A stretch of DNA of 64,000 nucleotides from Actinomyces timonensis DSM 23838 (GTDB lineage Bacteria > Actinomycetota > Actinomycetes > Actinomycetales > Actinomycetaceae). Below are positions 58,037-64,000 of the stretch, piece after piece. The translations under genes were made by a program, and so were the position numbers. The notes under the pieces are model-generated. The model worked only from the letters and a program-made list of their open reading frames with translations. It had not been told where the DNA came from and made no database searches. The number at the start of each line of letters is the position of its first letter. Position 1 is the stretch's first letter. The DNA lies in NCBI RefSeq assembly GCF_000295095.1, contig NZ_JH806632.1, positions 191,985 through 255,984 of the forward strand. Direction: 5' to 3'.

Positions 58037-58048
58037 GACGCAAGCGGT

Positions 58049-58186
58049 TCAGTTGATCCACTTGCTGAGGGCCTCCAACAGGACACTGACGGCCCGGATC
58101 AGGTCAGCGATCGCACGCAGCATCTCGCTGATCTTCCGGGCCGTTCCTGTGTCCTGGCGGACGTGGCGGCCTTTCGGCTTGGCCAT
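58049..58186 (-). CDS. 45-residue basic amphipathic peptide, copy 2 (toxin-like)
   Basis: A paralogue of the peptide at 57625-57762, same length: MAKPKGRHVRQDTGTARK, then ISEMLRAIADLIRAVSVLLE and ALSKWIN. Substitutions keep the amphipathic pattern (I/V/L for each other, R/K, S/T), and the invariant residues are MAKP, HVR, TAR, SE, LIRAV, VL, AL, W and the final N. This pattern of change shows coding selection on the peptide. The SD, anti-SD, -10 and terminator are conserved as well. The 424-bp unit period covers both gene and control elements. Confidence 0.7.
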   Translation of the reverse strand: MAKPKGRHVRQDTGTARKISEMLRAIADLIRAVSVLLEALSKWIN

Positions 58187-58192
58187 GACCCT

Positions 58193-58251
58193 CACCTCCT
58201 CCCCGACTCCCTTCTTCCCCGGCAGGACACTGCGCGTTCCGGGAGGAGGTG
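58193..58251 (-). promoter_or_regulatory. SD-sequestering 5' leader of peptide gene 2
   Basis: CACCTCCTCCC (58251-58241) and the SD-containing GGGAGGAGGTG (58203-58193) are perfectly complementary with a 37-base loop, as in unit 1. The -10 TAGGCT lies at 58273-58268. The loop sequence has diverged while both arms are unchanged, which supports a conserved stem. Confidence 0.7.
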
Positions 58252-58379
58252 CCGGAGAAGGCGGGCAAGCCTATGCGCAGGTGCCGACAGGAACGGGCTG
58301 GCGAGCGCTCATGCCGGGTCTCCCCGCATCGGCTCGGTTGCGGGGTGCGCCCCTGCGACGCGCGGATACGCTTGTGGGC

Positions 58380-58781
58380 ATGGGGATCAAGCCACAGGCT
58401 GCCGCGAGTAACACCGGCGACCACACCGCGTGGAGGCGGGCGCTGATCATCAGCGCCGCTTGCGCGTTCGTGTGCGGGGTCCTCACTGTCACACTACTGA
58501 TCAGCGGCTCGTGGCTGTACGCGCAGGCGGTATTTCATGACCCCACGTCCAGAACGCTGTATGACGCCATGCGCCTGTGCGCCCTCGTGAGCCTCCTCAC
58601 CCTTCCGCCAGTCGCGATACTCGGCATCCACCACCTCTCGAACTTACTGAAACACTTATCGCCATCACGAGGGCGCCTAAACCTCATTGCTATTCACCTC
58701 ACGGCTCTCCTCCTGGGCGCAGGAACAGCGATAGCGATTTACCTGCTCCTAGCCAGCCTCAACAATAGGGGCATCATCTAA
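58380..58781 (+). CDS. Small membrane protein, unknown function
   Basis: 133 residues with three hydrophobic helices (RALIISAACAFVCGVLTVTLL, LCALVSLLTLPPVAILGIHH, LNLIAIHLTALLLGAGTAIA) and a short polar N-terminus. No clear Shine-Dalgarno precedes the ATG, and an in-frame ATG at 58309 is possible. Composition is less GC-rich near its end, like the CRISPR flank. It lies between the tandem peptide units and the array. No family recognised, so it could be related to the peptides (immunity) or to neither. Confidence 0.5.
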   Translation: MGIKPQAAASNTGDHTAWRRALIISAACAFVCGVLTVTLLISGSWLYAQAVFHDPTSRTLYDAMRLCALVSLLTLPPVAILGIHHLSNLLKHLSPSRGRLNLIAIHLTALLLGAGTAIAIYLLLASLNNRGII

Positions 58782-58809
58782 CAAGAATCGCAATCGTCTC
58801 CCCACGCTG

Positions 58810-58845
58810 ACCTCATTGAAGCGCACTTCCCTTAGCCGCTGCAAT
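58810..58845. repeat. Degenerate CRISPR repeat, leader-distal
   Basis: A 36-base stretch starting ACCTCATTGAAGCGCACTTC matches the array repeat at 23 of 36 positions in the same orientation, 44 bases before the first regular repeat. The conserved parts are the two ends (CCTCA.TGAAG, CTGCAA). It probably marks the old, decayed end of the array. Confidence 0.65.
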
Positions 58846-58889
58846 CAGAGTGAACTGCGCGCCGGGGGCACGGGGGAGGCAGAGGCGCG

Positions 58890-61800
58890 GCCTCAATGAA
58901 GTGCAGCCCCTAAGGGAACTGCAACCCAGCCCCCTCGGCGGGGGAGATGCCGTGCTCCGGGCCTCAATGAAGTGCAGCTCCTAAGGGAACTGCAACCCGT
59001 TCGCCGGCGACGGGACGGCGGCTGCCACAGGGCCTCAATGAAGTGCAGCTCCTAAGGGAACTGCAACAGAACACCTTCGCCGACCGAGTCCGTGGACTGC
59101 ACGTGCCTCAATGAAGTGCAGCTCCTAAGGGAACTGCAACGCACAACCTGAACGCCTGAGCCCTGCGGGACGCCAGCCTCAATGAAGTGCAGCTCCTAAG
59201 GGAACTGCAACGCCCTGGTGCGCGACCAGCACGGCACGAATTTTTACGGCCTCAATGAAGTGCAGCTCCTAAGGGAACTGCAACCTCTCGCGGGTGTCGC
59301 TGGCAAGATGGTCCTACGGCCTCAATGAAGTGCAGCTCCTAAGGGAACTGCAACCCTGCGATGGGCCCAGTGCCTCAAGCAGATCGAGCCTCAATGAAGT
59401 GCAGCTCCTAAGGGAACTGCAACAGATCATTGAGAAGGTCTTCAAGTTTGCCAAGAAGCCTCAATGAAGTGCAGCTCCTAAGGGAACTGCAACACCATCC
59501 AGCCACTGTTCGAGGAGAACGACACGCCTCAATGAAGTGCAGTTCCCGAAGGAACTGCAACACGGGGGGGCAAGCCCGATCCCACCTTATCGAATGTGCC
59601 TCAATGAAGTGCAGTTCCCGAAGGAACTGCAACAGAGCTTCGCGAACGGCGGGTACAACCGCCCCCCGATGCCTCAATGAAGTGCAGTTCCCGAAGGAAC
59701 TGCAACCACAAGTCCCACACGCCGGTAACAGGGATCGTCCCGCCTCAATGAAGTGCAGTTCCCGAAGGAACTGCAACCGGCCGTGGCGGCCGTCGCGGTG
59801 GCGGCGCTGGTGGAGCCTCAATGAAGTGCAGTTCCCGAAGGAACTGCAACGCCTTCCTCCCCGGCGCCACCAACCCCACCCGCCAGCCTCAATGAAGTGC
59901 AGTTCCCGAAGGAACTGCAACTGGACATGTTTCCTCCTAGAGAGTCACGTCAACAACAGCCTCAATGAAGTGCAGTTCCCGAAGGAACTGCAACGGGTAT
60001 GAAGTGGGGTGTTCGAAAGCAGCGTTCTCAGGGCCTCAATGAAGTGCAGTTCCCGAAGGAACTGCAACGTGTACGCCCTCCTGCGCTGATAGCCTCAACC
60101 ACCCGGCCTCAATGAAGTGCAGTTCCCGAAGGAACTGCAACACTGTGACCGCTTCGCGTGACACCCTGCCGAAGGGCGCCTCAATGAAGTGCAGTTCCCG
60201 AAGGAACTGCAACAAGAGTAATCTCGTCGTCAGGCCTATAGTCGCCGGTCCCCGCCTCAATGAAGTGGTTCCCGAAGGAACTGCAACTCTGGTACGACAC
60301 GGCGAACGGGTACAAGCCGTACATGCCTCAATGAAGTGCAGTTCCCGAAGGAACTGCAACCTCATTAGGGCCAAGTGATGGCTAAGCGCGACGAGCCTCA
60401 ATGAAGTGCAGTTCCCGAAGGAACTGCAACCCGGTCTGCGCGGTCATCGTCACTTCATGGTGCCGGCCTCAATGAAGTGCAGTTCCCAAAGGAACTGCAA
60501 CGCCTTGTTCTTGACCCAGCTGGAGGCCCGCGACCAGGCCTCAATGAAGTGCAGTTTCCAAAGGAACTGCAACCTGGGTGATCCCCGGCCGCATGATGAC
60601 TCACTGAAAAGGCCTCAATGAAGTGCAGTTCCCAAAGGAACTGCAACGGCACGGCCAGTGGCCGATGAGCGCTCACATCCACCAGCCTCAATGAACTGCA
60701 GTTCCCAAAGGAACTGCAACGTCCCGGAGGACAGCCCGGGCAGTGTCGCGGAGAATAGCGCCTCAATGAAGTGCAGTTCCCAAAGGAACTGCAACATCAG
60801 TCATGCAACGCCACCGTCGCCCAAGATCATGCCTCAATGAAGTGCAGTTCCCAAAAGAACTGCAACATCCAGGTCTACAGTGACAGCGCCGAGATCTTCG
60901 CGCCTCAATGAAGTGCAGTTCCCAAAGGAACTGCAACGGTGGGCTATTGCCGGGCTGACAACGGCGGTGGGTATGCCTCAATGAAGTGCAGTTCCCAAAG
61001 GAACTGCAACCGTTCTAGGCGTCCTCGATGCGGAGGGTGATCCCGCCTCAATGAAGTGCAGTTCCCAAAGGAACTGCAACTCGCTGATATGGAGCATGGG
61101 CCGGCGTCGATCTGGCCTCAATGAAGTGCGGCTCCTAAGGGAACTGCAACGTCGGACTCCAATGACGCGCTCCCGGAGCACTTCAAGCCTCAATGAAGTG
61201 CAGCTCCTAAGGGAACTGCAACTTCAGCGCGGTCGGAGCATTGGACACTGAGAACTGGGAGCCTCAATGAAGTGCAGCTCCTAAGGGAACTGCAACTTCA
61301 GCGCGGTCGGAGCATTGGACACTGAGAACTGGGAGCCTCAATGAAGTGCAGCTCCTAAGGGAACTGCAACCCTGCTGTCCAACCTGGTGCAGACCATGAT
61401 GATGCCTCAATGAAGTGCAGTTCCCAAAGGAACTGCAACTCCGGCGGCGTCGCCGTCCTCGGCGCCGGACTCACGCCTCAATGAAGTGCAGTTCACAAAG
61501 GAACTGCAACAATGGAGACGGATTGAGCAAGTCGTCATATGCAACGCCTCAATGAAGTGCAGTTCCCAAAGGAACTGCAACGCGAGTGAAAGACTCCGGT
61601 GACCGTTGACCTGTATGGCCTCAATGAAGTGCAGTTCCCAAAGGAACTGCAACGAGAGCGTGGCCAACGCCTGGAATCGCGGGACCAGCCTCGATGAAGT
61701 GCAGTTCCCAAAGGAACTGCAACGAGGATCAGGCTTTTTATGATATGCAGGAACGCTGCCTCAATGAAGTGCAGTTCCCAAAGGAACTGCAACCCTGAGA

Positions 61801-62296
61801 TAAAGTGCGAGGTTACGCTCATCTGGGACGGCCTCAATGAAGTGCAGTTCCCAAAGGAACTGCAACGCACGGCGGCCAAGTACGTCACACAGTTGAGTCT
61901 GCCTCAATGAAGTGCAGTTCCCAAAGGAACTGCAACCCGACGACGGGGACGTTATTGGTTGGTGCCTTCTACGCGCCTCAATGAAGTGCAGTTCCCAAAG
62001 GAACTGCAACGATGGCTCCGACACGGGCCCGTTCCTCATGGCCAGCCTCAATGAAGTGCAGTTCCCAAAGGAACTGCAACGACGGAGCAGACCGCAGCAC
62101 CGGACGGCGTGAACCGCCTCAATGAAGTGCAGTTCCCAAAGGAACTGCAACGGGCACTGCTGCACGCCATGAGCGAGGTCGACCGCCAGCCTCAATGAAG
62201 TGCAGTTCCCAAAGGAACTGCAACGTGGCCGTGGGCGCTGCTCGCGGGGGCGTCGGCTCTGCCTCAATGAAGTGCAGTTCCCAAAGGAACTGCAAC
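58890..62296 (-). CRISPR. CRISPR array, 48 repeats / 47 spacers, type I-G (I-U) associated
   Basis: 48 repeats of 36 bp (one of 34, at 60254-60287) alternate with 47 spacers of 32-40 bases. The plus-strand repeat begins GCCTCAATGAAGTGCAG and ends GGAACTGCAAC; the crRNA sense is the minus strand, ending in the handle-like ATTGAGGC. Three repeat classes occur in blocks: A (CTCCTAAGGG) at 58890-59493 and 61115-61370; B (TTCCCGAAGG) at 59526-60430; C (TTCCCAAAGG) at 60466-61080 and 61404-62296. The repeat folds into an 8-bp stem GCAGTTCC/GGAACTGC with loops CUUA, UUCG and UUUG respectively. One spacer unit is duplicated (61223-61260 and 61297-61334). Orientation follows from the leader promoter, cas2 position and the degenerate repeat at the far end. 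Confidence 0.98.
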
Positions 62297-62473
62297 CGCC
62301 CCGTCAGATTCGGCTGTGATTCAAGGGTTCTGGCGGGTGTCCGCGAGCGCTGCCGCCGTCGGGGCGGCCGAGACACTCGGCTGGCAGGCAGCCTACTCGC
62401 CCTTCCTTGGAATCTCAACGGTTTTGGGCCGCGAGCGCTCCCCGGGGGTCCCCGTACCACCGCAGCGCTCGCA
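62297..62473 (-). promoter_or_regulatory. CRISPR leader with promoter
   Basis: The region between cas2 and the newest repeat. On the minus strand TTGAGA (62418-62413) and TAGGCT (62395-62390) are spaced by 17 bp, a good sigma-70 type promoter that would start transcription about 85-90 bases before the first repeat. Confidence 0.75.

Positions 62474-64000
<1,527 letters not shown>

Noticed and set aside
59408-62267. Several open frames across the CRISPR array giving repeated peptides such as ASMKCSSRRNCN
   Set aside because: They are translations of the 36-bp repeats, not proteins.

Overview
This window is high-GC, gene-dense DNA from an actinobacterium. Several things point that way: a WhiB1-type regulator, a PdtaS-type kinase, class II fumarase, the uvrD2-nudC pair, a UPF0182/PPA1309/DUF2342/PDZ-protease block, and an initiator tRNA without encoded CCA. 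The C4-dicarboxylate carrier, sugar porter, rhamnulokinase and small genome-style packing fit a host-associated member of Actinomycetaceae (Actinomyces-like). The genus is an inference.

Layout. 1-6.2 kb: 5' two thirds of smc, a membrane-anchored esterase, and a two-gene ABC exporter with TTGTCAAG operator-like palindromes. 6.2-13.3 kb: ligA facing an FHA-FtsK/SpoIIIE translocase across a 322-bp region with three palindromes exactly 40 bp apart, then whiB1. 13.4-19.8 kb: pdtaS, DUF2505, OsmC-like, a membrane protein, thyA and folA (convergent over a 29-bp tandem repeat), and an MFS exporter. 19.8-23.3 kb: a LacI-family regulator divergent from an isomerase/sugar-porter operon, with matching operators. 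23.4-26.7 kb: a four-gene osmoprotectant ABC transporter. 27-32.7 kb: VOC protein, small membrane proteins, Dcu carrier, an unannotated 48-codon gene, a DeoR regulator, and a Phd/PIN toxin-antitoxin pair. 32.7-41.7 kb: fumC, VOC protein, a two-component system divergent from a three-gene ABC transporter, a degraded toxin with an antitoxin-like ORF, a nucleotidyltransferase, and tRNA-fMet. 41.8-57.6 kb: UPF0182, PPA1309, DUF2342, YlbL-like protease, rhaB, a TOMM-cyclodehydratase-like protein, uvrD2, nudC, a truncated SorC-type regulator and a cysteine desulfurase.

57.5-64 kb is the accessory end. Two tandem 424-bp units each encode a 45-aa amphipathic basic peptide. In both, the strong Shine-Dalgarno is exactly complementary to an anti-Shine-Dalgarno placed near the predicted 5' end of the mRNA, which is the logic of type I toxins. 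Next to them lies a 48-repeat CRISPR array with cas2 and a cas4-cas1 fusion (type I-G/I-U style). The array holds three repeat classes in blocks that differ almost only in the hairpin loop, plus a duplicated spacer unit. A predicted leader promoter (TTGAGA-17-TAGGCT) sets leftward transcription. The tandem peptide units and the mosaic array are the most interesting parts of the window. The rest of the cas operon lies beyond position 64000.
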